Positions 48,771 through 58,467 of a stretch of 64,000 nucleotides of DNA are shown here, in pieces (within the stretch, counting starts at the first letter, position 1; each line of letters begins with the position of its first letter). Origin of the DNA: Picrophilus oshimae DSM 9789. GTDB taxonomy: Archaea; Thermoplasmatota; Thermoplasmata; Thermoplasmatales; Thermoplasmataceae. Location: positions 18,741-82,740 of the forward strand of contig NZ_FWYE01000005.1 in assembly GCF_900176435.1 (NCBI RefSeq). Direction: 5' to 3'. Position numbers and translations under genes: made by a program. Under the pieces are notes generated by a model. It made no database searches, was not told where the DNA came from, and saw only the letters and a program-made list of their open reading frames with translations.

Positions 48771-49977
48771 CCCTCCTGTATATTATATGCGATACCATTA
48801 AAAGAAAGACCATGACAACGACGAAGAACTCGAGGCTGCTCACGGCCATCTGAAGATCGCCGCTCAGTATATGCCCTGAGGCACAGCCATCGGCCATCCT
48901 TGCGCCAAGCAGCATTAAGAATGCACCGGAGAATGCACCTGCAGCCCTTTTAATCTGGCTGTTTCCAAATCTTTTCCTCCATGATGGCGGTATAACATTG
49001 TTAAATGACTGAAACCTCCTTGTAAAGAATATCGATGCCAGAAAAGCGCCAAACAGTGTTCCTATATCACTGAATGGCTCCCAGCCTATTGTATGAACAA
49101 CAAGCGTGCTGTATTTCCAGTAACCTGCGGGAAGCCAGATCTTTGCAACAATCCATGAATATGTCGTTGATTCACCAAAGATCTGGTGCAAGAACATCTC
49201 AAGAACGACTGTTAATCCTATTATTATGCCAACGGACATCATGACAACGCCGAAGAGCTTTGATGATACAGTCCAGTGGTAATTAACCTTTTCAGGCAGG
49301 TTGTTTTTCCCAAGAGGCATTGATGATCCTTCCAGGAGCATTGCTGCAGTCTCGGCGTATTCTTTTTCCTCCTCAGTGGACATTCTATAGTTTTTATGCA
49401 ACGATGTGTATGCACAGCTCTTTCCATTCTTGTACCTTGGAAGTGTATATGCTATTGTAAACATTATTATGGCCCAGACTATTGCTATTCCGAAGCCAAC
49501 TCCAAGGTTTGTATCAACTGTTCCGCCGAAGTAGATCTCACCAAAGTTAAGATATGAAACAAGCCACTGTCCGAATGATGTTTGGTATATCAAGGTCCAT
49601 GATGCCGCCCCAAGAAGGCCGCCAAGAACCGCGTATAATGCGTCACGCCTGCCCTCTCCAAGTGCCATCCATATTGTTCCTGGAACGTATCCTGAAATGG
49701 CTATGCCTGTACCAAAGATTGCGCCGCCAAGGGCAACACCAACTATATAATCAGGCTTTATGCCCCAGTGGAATGCAACGCCTGCAAATGATAAACCATA
49801 GAGTGCTATTGCACCCGCACCTATTGCAATGGCTATGCAGCCCACAAAGAGCCTGTCCTTCCAGCGGCCCAGCCTTATAAGCACCTCGGGGTTTGATATG
49901 CCCCAGGCTTCGGCAAGGCCGCCTATTATTATACCTATGAACAGACCAATCCATTCATATGCTGTTACACCTATCAT
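48763..49977 (-). CDS. YeeE/YedE-family transporter (sulfur-compound uptake)
   Basis: Two-repeat integral membrane protein related to thiosulfate and sulfur-compound transporters. About nine or ten hydrophobic segments are arranged as two halves around a charged loop (about residues 190-240). The C-terminal half has the conserved Cys in MADGCASGHILSG near residue 365. The matching site in the N-terminal half reads ISGYVPGTIW, with no Cys, so one of the two relay cysteines is missing. The length of 404 residues suits the fused two-domain form. First gene of a three-gene operon ending in a Cys-rich HTH regulator. Confidence 0.82.
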   Translation of the reverse strand: MIGVTAYEWIGLFIGIIIGGLAEAWGISNPEVLIRLGRWKDRLFVGCIAIAIGAGAIALYGLSFAGVAFHWGIKPDYIVGVALGGAIFGTGIAISGYVPGTIWMALGEGRRDALYAVLGGLLGAASWTLIYQTSFGQWLVSYLNFGEIYFGGTVDTNLGVGFGIAIVWAIIMFTIAYTLPRYKNGKSCAYTSLHKNYRMSTEEEKEYAETAAMLLEGSSMPLGKNNLPEKVNYHWTVSSKLFGVVMMSVGIIIGLTVVLEMFLHQIFGESTTYSWIVAKIWLPAGYWKYSTLVVHTIGWEPFSDIGTLFGAFLASIFFTRRFQSFNNVIPPSWRKRFGNSQIKRAAGAFSGAFLMLLGARMADGCASGHILSGDLQMAVSSLEFFVVVMVFLLMVSHIIYRRVD

Positions 49978-50182
49978 TCTCTCATCCTTTAAGCATATGA
50001 AAATTAAATTTATGTATTTTAATTAATATCCTTATATGTTAGGATAAATATTAAATAAAAAATATTTATAAAATAGTATATCTATAATTATATTTTTATT
50101 AATATATTGCATCTTGGAATTTAAAAAATAAATTAATATAATGTAGCAAAAAATTTTAACAAGATTTATATCTTTTAAATGA

Positions 50183-51193
50183 ATGTTTGAAAATATGATG
50201 GATTTAAGCTCACTTAGGCATGGTGACGAGCTCATAAAGCGCGGTTTTGCAAAGATGACAAAGGGCGGCGTTATAATGGATGTCACAACTGCCGAGCAGG
50301 CAAGGATAGCGGAAAAGGCCGGTGCAGTTGCGGTAATGGCCCTTGAGAGGGTGCCGGCAGACATAAGGGCAAATGGCGGCGTTGCCAGGATGGCAGATCC
50401 ATTAAAAATAAAGGAGATAATCGATGCAGTATCGATACCTGTTATGGCAAAGGTTAGAATAGGCCATATCAGCGAGGCATATGTTCTTGAATCACTTGGC
50501 GTTGACATGCTTGATGAATCAGAGGTTTTGACACCGGCGGATCCATTCTTCCATATAAATAAAAAAATTTATAAAGTGCCTGTTGTCTGCGGTGCCAGGA
50601 CTTTTCCAGAGGCGGTCCGCAGGATCTTTGAGGGGGCGGCCATGATAAGGACGAAGGGCGAGGCCGGCACAGGAAACATAATAGAGGCCATGAGGCATAT
50701 AAGAAAGGTAAACGACGGAATAAACGTTTTGTTAAGATTAAATGAATCAGACATGAAAAAGGTTGCGGAAAACATAGCATCATCCTATTTTATATTAAGA
50801 AAGGAAACATCAAAAGAGCTCTTTGGTTACGATAACTTCCCGGACATGGATGATTTATACTATGGCATGGATTCAGATAAAATAATAAATGGAATATTAA
50901 AAACATTGAAGGAGATAAAGAAATACAAGAGATTACCTGTCGTGAACTTTGCGGCCGGTGGTGTTGCAACGCCAAGCGATGCTGCGCTAATGATGAAGAT
51001 GGGCCTTGACGGCGTTTTCGTTGGCTCTGGAATCTTTAAATCAAAGGATCCTGCAAGAATGGCGTCTGCGATAGTTGAGGCAGCAGAGAACTACGAGGAT
51101 TACAAGACAATAGCAGATGTTTCATCAGGGCTTCAGGGCATGGAGGGCCTTGAGATAGATAATATTGAGAGGCTCCAGGAGAGGGGATGGTGA
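50183..51193 (+). CDS. pdxS: Pyridoxal 5'-phosphate synthase, synthase subunit PdxS
   Basis: Makes PLP from ribose-5-phosphate, glyceraldehyde-3-phosphate and ammonia. Motifs are [15 protein letters not shown] near residues 19-33, [30 protein letters not shown] with the catalytic Lys near 93, [14 protein letters not shown], and [10 protein letters not shown] near 160. The length of 336 residues is longer than bacterial PdxS by an insertion around residues 205-225. A TATA-like TTTATAT near 50165-50171 suggests the real start may be the ATG at 50195. The partner glutaminase PdxT is not in the window. Confidence 0.95.
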   Translation: MFENMMDLSSLRHGDELIKRGFAKMTKGGVIMDVTTAEQARIAEKAGAVAVMALERVPADIRANGGVARMADPLKIKEIIDAVSIPVMAKVRIGHISEAYVLESLGVDMLDESEVLTPADPFFHINKKIYKVPVVCGARTFPEAVRRIFEGAAMIRTKGEAGTGNIIEAMRHIRKVNDGINVLLRLNESDMKKVAENIASSYFILRKETSKELFGYDNFPDMDDLYYGMDSDKIINGILKTLKEIKKYKRLPVVNFAAGGVATPSDAALMMKMGLDGVFVGSGIFKSKDPARMASAIVEAAENYEDYKTIADVSSGLQGMEGLEIDNIERLQERGW

Positions 51194-51906
51194 TAAACGA
51201 ATTTAATATTTTATATGCAAGCATAATATTAATAGCACTTTTTATAGTTTCGCGGATATTCAACGTTTTTGATTTAAAGGGAAGTATCTCTGCGCTCTTT
51301 GTAGGCTATGTGATTGCAATAGCAGGCTCATTGTACTGGCTTATACTAATGATCGTTTTTGCAATGACATCGTACATTGCAACAAGGTTTAAAATAAAGG
51401 AAAAAACAAGGAACGGCCTCCAGGAAGGTAAGAACGGAGAGAGAAAAACATCGAATGTGATGTACGCCGCCATGATAGGTTTAATAATAGCGCTTTTCAA
51501 TGTGTCAAAACTTGGCAGCTTCAATTACTTTGAGCTGTTTGCAATATCATTTGCAACAGTGAATTCTGACACGTTTGCATCAGAGCTGGGCGTTTTTGAC
51601 AAAAACGTTTTTTTAATAACAAATTTTAAAAGGGTAAGGCCCGGAACAAACGGTGGCATTTCCCTGCTTGGCGAGTCCTCCGCGCTTTTTGGCTCGTTTA
51701 TAATTGGATTAACATACAGCTTATTAATGTATCGTGCCTTCTTTGTATATCCCGTTCTGGTTATAACACTGCTTGGCTTCCTTGGCTGCCAGGTGGATTC
51801 AATACTTGGATCGCTTCTTGAGAACCGTGGAAGGATGTCCAAGGGCCAGGTTAATTTAACGGCAACATTGATATCTGTTGTTGCCGGAGTGGCAATTTTA
51901 ATGTAG
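51187..51906 (+). CDS. DUF92-family integral membrane protein
   Basis: About six hydrophobic segments. Family-specific motifs are [14 protein letters not shown] near residues 124-137, a [15 protein letters not shown] segment near 152-166 and a [16 protein letters not shown] segment near 197-212. In bacteria, archaea and plants such proteins are linked to isoprenoid-phosphate or phytyl-phosphate kinase activity (VTE6-like), which is a plausible role but unproven here. The length of 239 residues is typical. The start overlaps the pdxS stop by seven bases. Confidence 0.87.
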   Translation: MVINEFNILYASIILIALFIVSRIFNVFDLKGSISALFVGYVIAIAGSLYWLILMIVFAMTSYIATRFKIKEKTRNGLQEGKNGERKTSNVMYAAMIGLIIALFNVSKLGSFNYFELFAISFATVNSDTFASELGVFDKNVFLITNFKRVRPGTNGGISLLGESSALFGSFIIGLTYSLLMYRAFFVYPVLVITLLGFLGCQVDSILGSLLENRGRMSKGQVNLTATLISVVAGVAILM

Positions 51907-51945
51907 ATTTAAAAAGATTAATAATTATTGTAAACATAAAGAGTT

Positions 51946-52674
51946 ATGGAAATCATCGTTCTTGTGAAACAGATGATAGATCTTGACCAGATAAAAATAG
52001 ATAGCAGTGGCAGACCCATCACTGAGAATATACCATATAAAACAGAGATATTAAGCAAGAATGCAATAGAGGCAGCGGTTCAGCTCAAGGAAAAATACGG
52101 CGGCCATGTGGTATCAATAACGTTAGGCAATGAAAAGGCAGGCCAGGTTGTAAAAGAAGCTCTTGCAATGGGCGTTGATGAATCGTATATAATAACAGGC
52201 TATGATCACAGTGATCCACTGGCAACCGGGAAGGTTCTTGCATCAAAGATAAAATCCATGAATTATGATGTTATAATACTTGGAAACCAGTCCGCTGATT
52301 CATACACGGGACTTCTTCCGGGCATATTAAGTGGATTATTAAATATAAATATTATAAGCAATGCAATTTCAATAGAGATTGATAATAATAAGGTAAAGGT
52401 AACATCCGCCCAGGGTGTTAACTATCTTGAGGAGACGAACATGCCTGTAATAATATCCGTTGCACAGGAGATTAACACGCCAAGGCTGCCAACGATAATG
52501 CAGATCATGGCCGCATCAAAGAAAAAAATTAATATTGAGGAGTCAAAACCAGAATACAATGATATAAAAATCTTATCAAACCTGGCACCAAAGAGCGAGC
52601 GCAAAAAGATAATATACAAGGATGATAATGGCATAGATGAAATAGCAAAGGTTTTAAAGGGGGTCTCAAGATGA
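51946..52674 (+). CDS. etfB: Electron transfer flavoprotein, beta subunit
   Basis: Binds AMP or FAD and, with EtfA, carries electrons from acyl-CoA or other dehydrogenases to the respiratory chain. It begins with IVLVKQMIDLDQIKID, has ALAMGVDESYII, and the fold-specific DVIILGNQSADSYTGLLPG near residues 107-125 and AQGVNYLEE. The length of 242 residues is typical. Its stop overlaps the etfA start by four bases. It follows pdxS-DUF92 after 39 bases but probably has its own promoter. Confidence 0.94.
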   Translation: MEIIVLVKQMIDLDQIKIDSSGRPITENIPYKTEILSKNAIEAAVQLKEKYGGHVVSITLGNEKAGQVVKEALAMGVDESYIITGYDHSDPLATGKVLASKIKSMNYDVIILGNQSADSYTGLLPGILSGLLNINIISNAISIEIDNNKVKVTSAQGVNYLEETNMPVIISVAQEINTPRLPTIMQIMAASKKKINIEESKPEYNDIKILSNLAPKSERKKIIYKDDNGIDEIAKVLKGVSR

Positions 52675-53540
52675 AATCATTGATTATATCAGACGATGTT
52701 GAAATATCATGTGAGCTGCTTACATATCTAAGGGATAAAATGGATCTTGATTTAATCTCAATAAAAAATGATGAGGTGCTTTACTACGGTGCGGGTAATG
52801 TTTACTTCTTTGATGATCCATTAGAGAATGAAATTTCAAAGAGGGCCCTTGAGATTTCCAAGGATTATGATTATATCTTTGCATCATCCACAGTTCTTGG
52901 AAGGAGCGTTGCCGGATATCTTTCTGCAGCAATGAATAAAATCGCAATACCTGAAATAATATCAATAGAGTTCAATGATACTGTTAAAACCAGGAGGTAC
53001 TTCTACGGTGGTAAAACAATACTTGAGGAGGAATCAGATGCACGTATATTCACCGTTCAAAAGGGCATCTCTGATAAAAAGAGACTTGATAATAAAAGCA
53101 GGGAACAGGATCTAAAAAACGATGGAAATGTTAATATAATTGACAGAACCGAGAACAGGGGATCCTCGTCGAACATAGAGAATGCAAGGATTATTGTTTC
53201 AGTGGGCCGCGGCCTGTCAAAAAAGGAGGATATAAATATTGTAGAACCGCTTGCAAGGGTATTGAATGCGGAGATTGCAGGATCAAGGCCATTATGTCTT
53301 GATCTAAAATGGCTCCCGGAGGACAGGCAGGTCGGCATCTCAGGAAAGAAGGTAAGACCTGACGTTTACATAGCAATAGGAATCTCAGGTCAGATACAGC
53401 ACATAGCCGGCATGCGTGATTCAAAGATTGTAATTGCAATAAACAAGGATGAAAATGCGCCGATATTCGATGAGTGTGATTACGGCATCGTTGGCGATTT
53501 ATACAGGATTGTCCCTGAGCTTGTTAAAAAACTTTCCTGA
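52671..53540 (+). CDS. etfA: Electron transfer flavoprotein, alpha subunit
   Basis: FAD-binding subunit. The C-terminal FAD domain is recognised by VGRGLSKKEDI near residues 183-193, the GSRPLCLDLKWLP segment, QVGISGKKVRPDVYIAIGIS (quoted as QVGISGKKVRPD) and the final YGIVGDLYRIVPEL. The N-terminal domain is shorter than in bacterial EtfA, giving 289 residues. Downstream is the acyl-CoA synthetase gene, with a 65-base gap holding its TATA box, so etfBA is a separate transcription unit with related metabolism. Confidence 0.93.
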   Translation: MKSLIISDDVEISCELLTYLRDKMDLDLISIKNDEVLYYGAGNVYFFDDPLENEISKRALEISKDYDYIFASSTVLGRSVAGYLSAAMNKIAIPEIISIEFNDTVKTRRYFYGGKTILEEESDARIFTVQKGISDKKRLDNKSREQDLKNDGNVNIIDRTENRGSSSNIENARIIVSVGRGLSKKEDINIVEPLARVLNAEIAGSRPLCLDLKWLPEDRQVGISGKKVRPDVYIAIGISGQIQHIAGMRDSKIVIAINKDENAPIFDECDYGIVGDLYRIVPELVKKLS

Positions 53541-53575
53541 TTTTTTCGACAATTTTTAATGTTTATTACGTAAAT

Positions 53576-53586
53576 TTAATATATAG
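53576..53586 (+). promoter_or_regulatory. TATA box of the acyl-CoA synthetase gene
   Basis: TTTAATATATA is centred about 25 bases before ATG 53606. The in-frame ATG at 53591 lies only about five bases past the box and should not be transcribed, so a leaderless start at 53606 is favoured. Confidence 0.55.
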
Positions 53587-53605
53587 TTTAATGTTAAATA
53601 CTATA

Positions 53606-55531
53606 ATGAGTGAGACATTACCAACAGATGAGAGATACAATACCTCTTTTAGCAGGTATCTTGATGAGTACAGGAGATCCATTGAGAACACAGAGGAGTT
53701 CTGGAATGAAAAATCAAAAATAATAGAATGGTTCAGGGACTACGACAGGGTTCTGGATGATTCAAAAAAGCCCTTTTTTAGATGGTTTGTCAATGGAAAA
53801 ACAAACGTTTCATACAACTGCCTTGACAGGCATATAAAGACCGATAAAAGAAACAAGGTTGCATACATATGGGTCTCAGAATCAGGAAATGAAAAGATAG
53901 TAACATACTACGGTTTATACAGAAGGGTCAATGCCCTTGCAAGGGGACTTTTAAACATGGGCCTTAGAAGGGGCGATCACGTTACAATATACATGCCAAT
54001 GATACTTGAGGCTCCGGTTGCAATGCTTGCATGTGCCAGAATAGGTGTTGTGTTCAACGTTGTTTTCTCTGGCTTTGGCGCTGAGGCACTTGCAGAGAGA
54101 ATAAAGGATTCAAGATCAAAGATGGTTATAACAGCTGATGGTGCATGGCGCCGTGGAAAGATCGTTGAGTTAAAAAGCATAGTTGACAGGGCACTTGAGT
54201 TAACCGAGAACGTTGAGAGCGTAATAGTTGTGAAAAATACAAACAATGAGATAAACATGGAATCAGAGCGCGATTTCTATTACAATGATATTATAGAGGA
54301 CGGCTACGTTGAACCTGAAAAGATGGATTCAAACGATCCGTTGTTTATATTATACACATCGGGAACAACAGGAAAGCCAAAGGGCATAGTCCATGGCAAC
54401 GGCGGTTACCCTGTATGGATATCAAACACAATGAAATGGGCCTTTGATCCAAAGGACGAGGATAGATACTGGTGCGCCGCGGATATTGGCTGGATAACCG
54501 GGCACAGCTATATTGTCTTTGCGCCGCTGCTCCTTGGAGTAACATCAATAATGTACGAGGGCGCAATAGATTATCCAAAGCCGGATCGTGTCTGGGATAT
54601 AATAGAAAGGTACGGTGTTAACATATTATACACATCCCCAACGGCCATAAGATTGTTAATGAAGTACGGAGATAAGTATCCAAATTCACATGATCTGAGC
54701 TCATTAAAAACGCTTGGAACGGTTGGTGAGCCAATAAACCCGGCTGCATGGCACTGGTTCTATGAGGTAATAGGAAAATCAAGGTGTCCAATAATAGATA
54801 CCTACTGGCAGACCGAGACCGGTGGATTCACAATAGCACCTGCGCTTGGACTTGGACTTCCTGATTTAAAACCGGGCTCTGCAACATTTCCGCTGCCTGG
54901 AATAGATCCTGTGATACTCGATGACAATGGAAGAGAGGTAAAGAGAAACGAGAAGGGATACATTGTTTTAAGAAGGCCATGGCCCGGTTTAATGCTAACA
55001 GTGAACAACGACGATAAAAGGTACATAGAAACCTATTTTTCAAAGTTTAAGGATATGTACTTAATGGGCGACTACGCGGTAAAGGACGATGATGGCTACA
55101 TATGGCTGCTTGGCCGTGCTGACGAGGTATTAAAGGTCTCAGGGCATAGAATAGGAACAATAGAAATAGAGGATGCACTTGTATCGATGAAGGAGATAGC
55201 CGAGGCAGCTGTGTTCGGAAAACCTGATACAATAAAGGGCGATACAATAATAGCATTTGTAACATTAAAGGAGGGCTATGAAAAGAGTCCTGACCTGATA
55301 GATTATTTTAAAAGGAAGATCAGGGAAGAGCTTGGACCAATCATGGTTCCTGAGGAGATACATATAGTCGATTCACTGCCAAAGACAAGATCAGGAAAGA
55401 TCATGAGGCGTGTTATAAAGGCTGTTTATCTGGACCAGCTCCCAGGAGATATCACAACGCTTGAAAACGAGGCATCTGTAGACGAGATAAAAAGGGCCGT
55501 TGAGGAATTAAAAAGGTACACAGGTGATTAA
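53606..55531 (+). CDS. acsA: AMP-forming acetyl/propionyl-CoA synthetase
   Basis: Activates acetate or propionate with ATP and CoA. The ATP-binding YTSGTTGKPKGIVHG lies near residues 250-264, TYWQTETGG near 398 binds the acyl-adenylate, a GRADEVLKVSGHRIG hinge is near 507-521, and the catalytic lysine is in KTRSGKIMRR near 598. The first 60 residues match the acetyl-CoA synthetase N-terminus (FWNEKSKIIEWF). The length of 641 residues is typical. It is directly followed by an acetate-transporter-family gene with no spacer, so uptake and activation are coupled. Confidence 0.93.
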   Translation: MSETLPTDERYNTSFSRYLDEYRRSIENTEEFWNEKSKIIEWFRDYDRVLDDSKKPFFRWFVNGKTNVSYNCLDRHIKTDKRNKVAYIWVSESGNEKIVTYYGLYRRVNALARGLLNMGLRRGDHVTIYMPMILEAPVAMLACARIGVVFNVVFSGFGAEALAERIKDSRSKMVITADGAWRRGKIVELKSIVDRALELTENVESVIVVKNTNNEINMESERDFYYNDIIEDGYVEPEKMDSNDPLFILYTSGTTGKPKGIVHGNGGYPVWISNTMKWAFDPKDEDRYWCAADIGWITGHSYIVFAPLLLGVTSIMYEGAIDYPKPDRVWDIIERYGVNILYTSPTAIRLLMKYGDKYPNSHDLSSLKTLGTVGEPINPAAWHWFYEVIGKSRCPIIDTYWQTETGGFTIAPALGLGLPDLKPGSATFPLPGIDPVILDDNGREVKRNEKGYIVLRRPWPGLMLTVNNDDKRYIETYFSKFKDMYLMGDYAVKDDDGYIWLLGRADEVLKVSGHRIGTIEIEDALVSMKEIAEAAVFGKPDTIKGDTIIAFVTLKEGYEKSPDLIDYFKRKIREELGPIMVPEEIHIVDSLPKTRSGKIMRRVIKAVYLDQLPGDITTLENEASVDEIKRAVEELKRYTGD

Positions 55532-56110
55532 ATGGACATAAACAATGCATTAAAGGCTGACCCGGCACCGCTTGGCCTTGCAGGCTTTGGATTAACAACG
55601 TTTTTATTAAGCTTTGTCAACGCAGGAATACTATCAGGAAGCGCCGTGAACGTTGTCATGCCACTGGCCTTTGCATACGGTGGCTTTGCACAGCTTTTAA
55701 CAGGGGCCTTTGAGATGCGCCGTGGAAATACCTTTGGCTTCACGGCGTTTACAAGCTATGGCTCTTTCTGGTTCTTCTATGCATTTTTAGTAATATTTAA
55801 TGATTTAAAGATAATAAGCATACCTGGAAAGGCCCTTGGAATAGCATTAATACTCTGGGGTCTTTTCACGCTTTACATGTGGTCTGGAACCTTCAGGCTA
55901 AACCTTGCACTGTTTTTAACCTTTCTGTTCCTGTGGCTTGCCTTTATTGTCCTGGGCTTTGGATCATACTATTCAATAATCGAATTAACAAGACTTGGCG
56001 GCATCTTTGGATTCCTGACGGCCTTCTTTGCCGTTTACACAAGCTTTGGAATAGTAAATAACTCATTAAAGCCAGGAACAATACCGCTTGGCCCGGCCAT
56101 TCTAAAATAG
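55532..56110 (+). CDS. GPR1/FUN34/YaaH-family acetate transporter-like protein
   Basis: Six hydrophobic segments in 192 residues. The family signature, normally NPAPLGLxGFG, is seen as DPAPLGLAGFGLTT near residues 10-23. Bacterial SatP and yeast Ady2 move acetate or succinate, partly as channels. The ATG directly follows the acsA stop. In an extreme acidophile organic acids enter as uncharged forms, so the protein might also serve export or balance; the direction is not known. The last eight bases overlap a convergent hypothetical gene. Confidence 0.92.
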   Translation: MDINNALKADPAPLGLAGFGLTTFLLSFVNAGILSGSAVNVVMPLAFAYGGFAQLLTGAFEMRRGNTFGFTAFTSYGSFWFFYAFLVIFNDLKIISIPGKALGIALILWGLFTLYMWSGTFRLNLALFLTFLFLWLAFIVLGFGSYYSIIELTRLGGIFGFLTAFFAVYTSFGIVNNSLKPGTIPLGPAILK

Positions 56111-56413
56111 TTTACCAATATTTTTTATTATAAACAGTGCATCGAGAATTGATCCTGGGCTTTCAAATATTATATGTTTTAATGGATTTTTATATGGATC
56201 AAAGAGATCGACATGCACCTCGTATCTATCAATGAACTCGACAGCATGTATTCCAAGATTTGAATTTTCAATGCTTAATCTATAATCTGCTATCTGGCCC
56301 TTTATCTCACCTATTGATCTTTTAAATGGCAGCTCATCCTGCGGTGACGGAAATGGCTTTTTTATTAATATGTTTCCATCAATCAATACAATAGCGCATA
56401 TCTTATCCCACAT
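56102..56413 (-). CDS. Hypothetical protein
   Basis: A 103-residue protein without a recognised family. It starts with MWDKICAIVLIDGNILIKKPFPSP, quoted here in parts (ICAIVLIDG; IKKPFP), has a mixed alpha/beta look and no membrane segment or Cys cluster. A short Trp-Asp start and several conserved-looking charged residues suggest a real gene, but it could be lineage-specific. It overlaps the transporter gene convergently by nine bases and lies 36 bases downstream of the DsrE-like gene on the same strand, perhaps in one transcript. Confidence 0.5.
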   Translation of the reverse strand: MWDKICAIVLIDGNILIKKPFPSPQDELPFKRSIGEIKGQIADYRLSIENSNLGIHAVEFIDRYEVHVDLFDPYKNPLKHIIFESPGSILDALFIIKNIGKLF

Positions 56414-56449
56414 AAAAATGGATTTATTTAATTATTATAAACTTTTAAT

Positions 56450-56794
56450 TTAGAATGTTATAACATTGTATCCTTCTTCTATTCTCTTTACGGTCTCAAC
56501 ACCGCCCATGACATCCCTTAAATCAAAGATTAGTTCCTTTGTTAATCCAAGGCCTTTCAATGATACAGAGCAATAGCTAACATCTATTCCTGATGATATC
56601 ATCTTCTTTATCTGCGCATCCATGGCATCAGAGTTTCCCGAATTCTTTAGTAATGATTCGACACCGCGTCCCAGGAACATAAAGGCAACATCGGCCTTTG
56701 CGTTGTTCCTTGCACCAAGTGCAAAGTTTATTGCCATGTTCGTTTTATTTATATCATCCTTGCCTGATGTTGATATGACGAATATTTTTGCCAT
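56450..56794 (-). CDS. DsrE/DsrF-like family protein
   Basis: Small alpha/beta sulfur-relay-like fold. The N-terminus IFVISTSGKDDINKTNMAINFALGARNN is family-like (quoted as ISTSGKDD and MAINFALGA), with a FLGRGVESLL turn and a late Cys (YCSVSLKG) near residue 75. That Cys sits at the position used by sulfur-carrying DsrE proteins, so sulfur handling or redox sensing is possible. The length of 114 residues is normal. Upstream, on the other strand, is the FHA-domain gene; the DNA between contains both promoters. Confidence 0.72.
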   Translation of the reverse strand: MAKIFVISTSGKDDINKTNMAINFALGARNNAKADVAFMFLGRGVESLLKNSGNSDAMDAQIKKMISSGIDVSYCSVSLKGLGLTKELIFDLRDVMGGVETVKRIEEGYNVITF

Positions 56795-56950
56795 GGTTAT
56801 GTATTATATTTTTTTATATACATATTTCGATGTATGACATGAAATATTTTATAATTAATTATATATTAAAATAACAACCATGGACTCATTATTTTTAGGA
56901 TCAAGAATAAATGTAAAAATAATTTATAATGTCAGACATTATGGAAAGAT

Positions 56951-56961
56951 TTTAATATATA
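56951..56961 (+). promoter_or_regulatory. TATA box of the zinc-ribbon/FHA gene
   Basis: TTTAATATATA is centred about 24 bases before ATG 56979. This favours the downstream ATG over the in-frame ATG at 56880, whose extra 33 residues are unlike any folded N-terminus. Confidence 0.55.
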
Positions 56962-56978
56962 ATAATGTTATATTGTTT

Positions 56979-57653
56979 ATGACATGGAAATGCAACATAT
57001 GCGGTACTGAAAATGAGGACGAGGACGAATTCTGTGTTGTCTGTGGAAGCACAAAGGTTGTTAAGGAAAATAATAACGATCAGATACTTAACCAGCCCGT
57101 AGACGAGAAGACCGAGGCTGATGCACCTGAGGAAATGCCAATGGATGAGGACATGCTGAACAACGCAGATGCACCCGAGACCGAGCCTGAGAAACTTGAA
57201 GGCAATGATAACGCAGAGCCACAGGCACAGGAAAATGCAAACAGGGAAAATGAGCCGGAGATAGAGAAGGAGCCTGATGAGCCTGAGATGGAGCACGTCG
57301 AGGTCAAAATGACCGGTGACCAGGTAACAGGAAAGCCATCGTTTATAATAGTTAACTCACCTGATGCAAGGTTCGTTAAGAGCAAGATACCATTGGAATT
57401 CGACGTTTTTCCTGAGATAACAATAGGCAGGAGCCCAGAGAATGTCATAGTTGTTCCGGATGCAGATGTTTCAAAGAAGCATGCTGTTATAAGAATGAAC
57501 AACAATGTAATAGAGATCGAGGATTTAAACAGCACAAACGGAACCTTCCTTTATGACGGCAAATTTGTAAAACTTACCGGAAAAACGCCGTTAAAGAACA
57601 ACGCATTAATAAGGTTTGGATACTCGACAATGTTTAAGCTGGTGTTTGATTAA
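56979..57653 (+). CDS. Zinc-ribbon/FHA-domain protein with acidic linker
   Basis: Phosphothreonine-binding adaptor. The first 24 residues form a zinc ribbon (C5, C8, C19, C22). A Glu/Asp/Pro/Asn-rich linker of about 80 residues, probably disordered, follows. The C-terminal FHA domain has all key positions: GRSPENV near residue 150 (Arg and Ser bind phosphate), SKKH near 165, and NSTNGT near 184 (Asn contacts the ligand backbone). The length is 224 residues from the promoter-supported ATG. Two bases separate it from a PPP phosphatase, and a VWA protein follows in the same operon. Its likely ligand is the VWA protein tail. Confidence 0.9.
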   Translation: MTWKCNICGTENEDEDEFCVVCGSTKVVKENNNDQILNQPVDEKTEADAPEEMPMDEDMLNNADAPETEPEKLEGNDNAEPQAQENANRENEPEIEKEPDEPEMEHVEVKMTGDQVTGKPSFIIVNSPDARFVKSKIPLEFDVFPEITIGRSPENVIVVPDADVSKKHAVIRMNNNVIEIEDLNSTNGTFLYDGKFVKLTGKTPLKNNALIRFGYSTMFKLVFD

Positions 57654-57655
57654 AC

Positions 57656-58459
57656 ATGATAGGAATGCTTACAAAAGATGATGTGATTTCGGTAATACTC
57701 GAGGCCCGTGATATAATAAAATCCATGGAGAACGGACCATTCCTTGAGCCTGTTAATGCAGACAGGGTGTTATTCGTTGGAGACACACACTGCGCGGTTG
57801 ATGTCACGGAGACTGTTTTCAGGAATTACAGTGACTTTGACAAGATCGTTTTTCTTGGAGACTACGTTGATCGTGGAAACACTGGCATAGAGAATCTAAT
57901 AACAATACTATCAATGATGATAAACGATCCTGATAAAATAATAGTTCTTAGAGGAAACCATGAGAGCCCAATAACAAATGAGAACTATGGATTTTACAAT
58001 GAAATAACAGAAAAATATGACAGGGAAACCTATTATTACGCCGCCGATCTTTTCTCGGTTATGCCGTATGCAACGGTTGTAAATGATTATTTTTGTGTGC
58101 ATGGCGGCCTTGCCAGTGGTTTAAACTATATCGATGAGATAAAGGAGTTGCCATTATACGATGTTGTTCCTGACAATCAAACAGCCTTTGAATTAATGTG
58201 GAACGATCCCAGGGAGATGATCAATGGATTCATACCAAGCCCCAGGGGCGATAACATATTCTACTTCGGCGAGGATATTGTTGATGATTTTCTTAATAAA
58301 AACAATCTAAAGGGCATAATAAGAGGGCATGAAACGGCCGATGGCTTCAGGGACGACATGAACGGCAAGGTGAGAACTGTATTCTCCAGCAGGTACCACA
58401 GGCTCAGGGCCGGCGTTTTGCGAATGGAGAATGGTGAATTTTTTAAGGATTATATATGA
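57656..58459 (+). CDS. PPP-family serine/threonine protein phosphatase
   Basis: Dinuclear-metal phosphatase of the PP1/PP2A type. Motifs are VGDTHCAVD near residues 41-49 (the usual GDxHG has Cys for Gly), FLGDYVDRG near 69-77, LRGNHESP near 101-108, CVHGGL near 145-150 and IRGHE near 221-225. The length of 267 residues is the compact archaeal form. It is the middle gene of an FHA-phosphatase-VWA operon, so it probably removes phosphates that the FHA domain reads. The translation start could also be the Met four residues later. No matching kinase gene lies beside it. Confidence 0.9.
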   Translation: MIGMLTKDDVISVILEARDIIKSMENGPFLEPVNADRVLFVGDTHCAVDVTETVFRNYSDFDKIVFLGDYVDRGNTGIENLITILSMMINDPDKIIVLRGNHESPITNENYGFYNEITEKYDRETYYYAADLFSVMPYATVVNDYFCVHGGLASGLNYIDEIKELPLYDVVPDNQTAFELMWNDPREMINGFIPSPRGDNIFYFGEDIVDDFLNKNNLKGIIRGHETADGFRDDMNGKVRTVFSSRYHRLRAGVLRMENGEFFKDYI

Positions 58460-58467
58460 GGTGAAAG

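Noticed and set aside
56102..56794. Toxin-antitoxin pair of two small minus-strand genes
   Set aside because: One is a DsrE-like protein, the other has no toxin or antitoxin fold features, and the 36-base gap does not support tight coupling.
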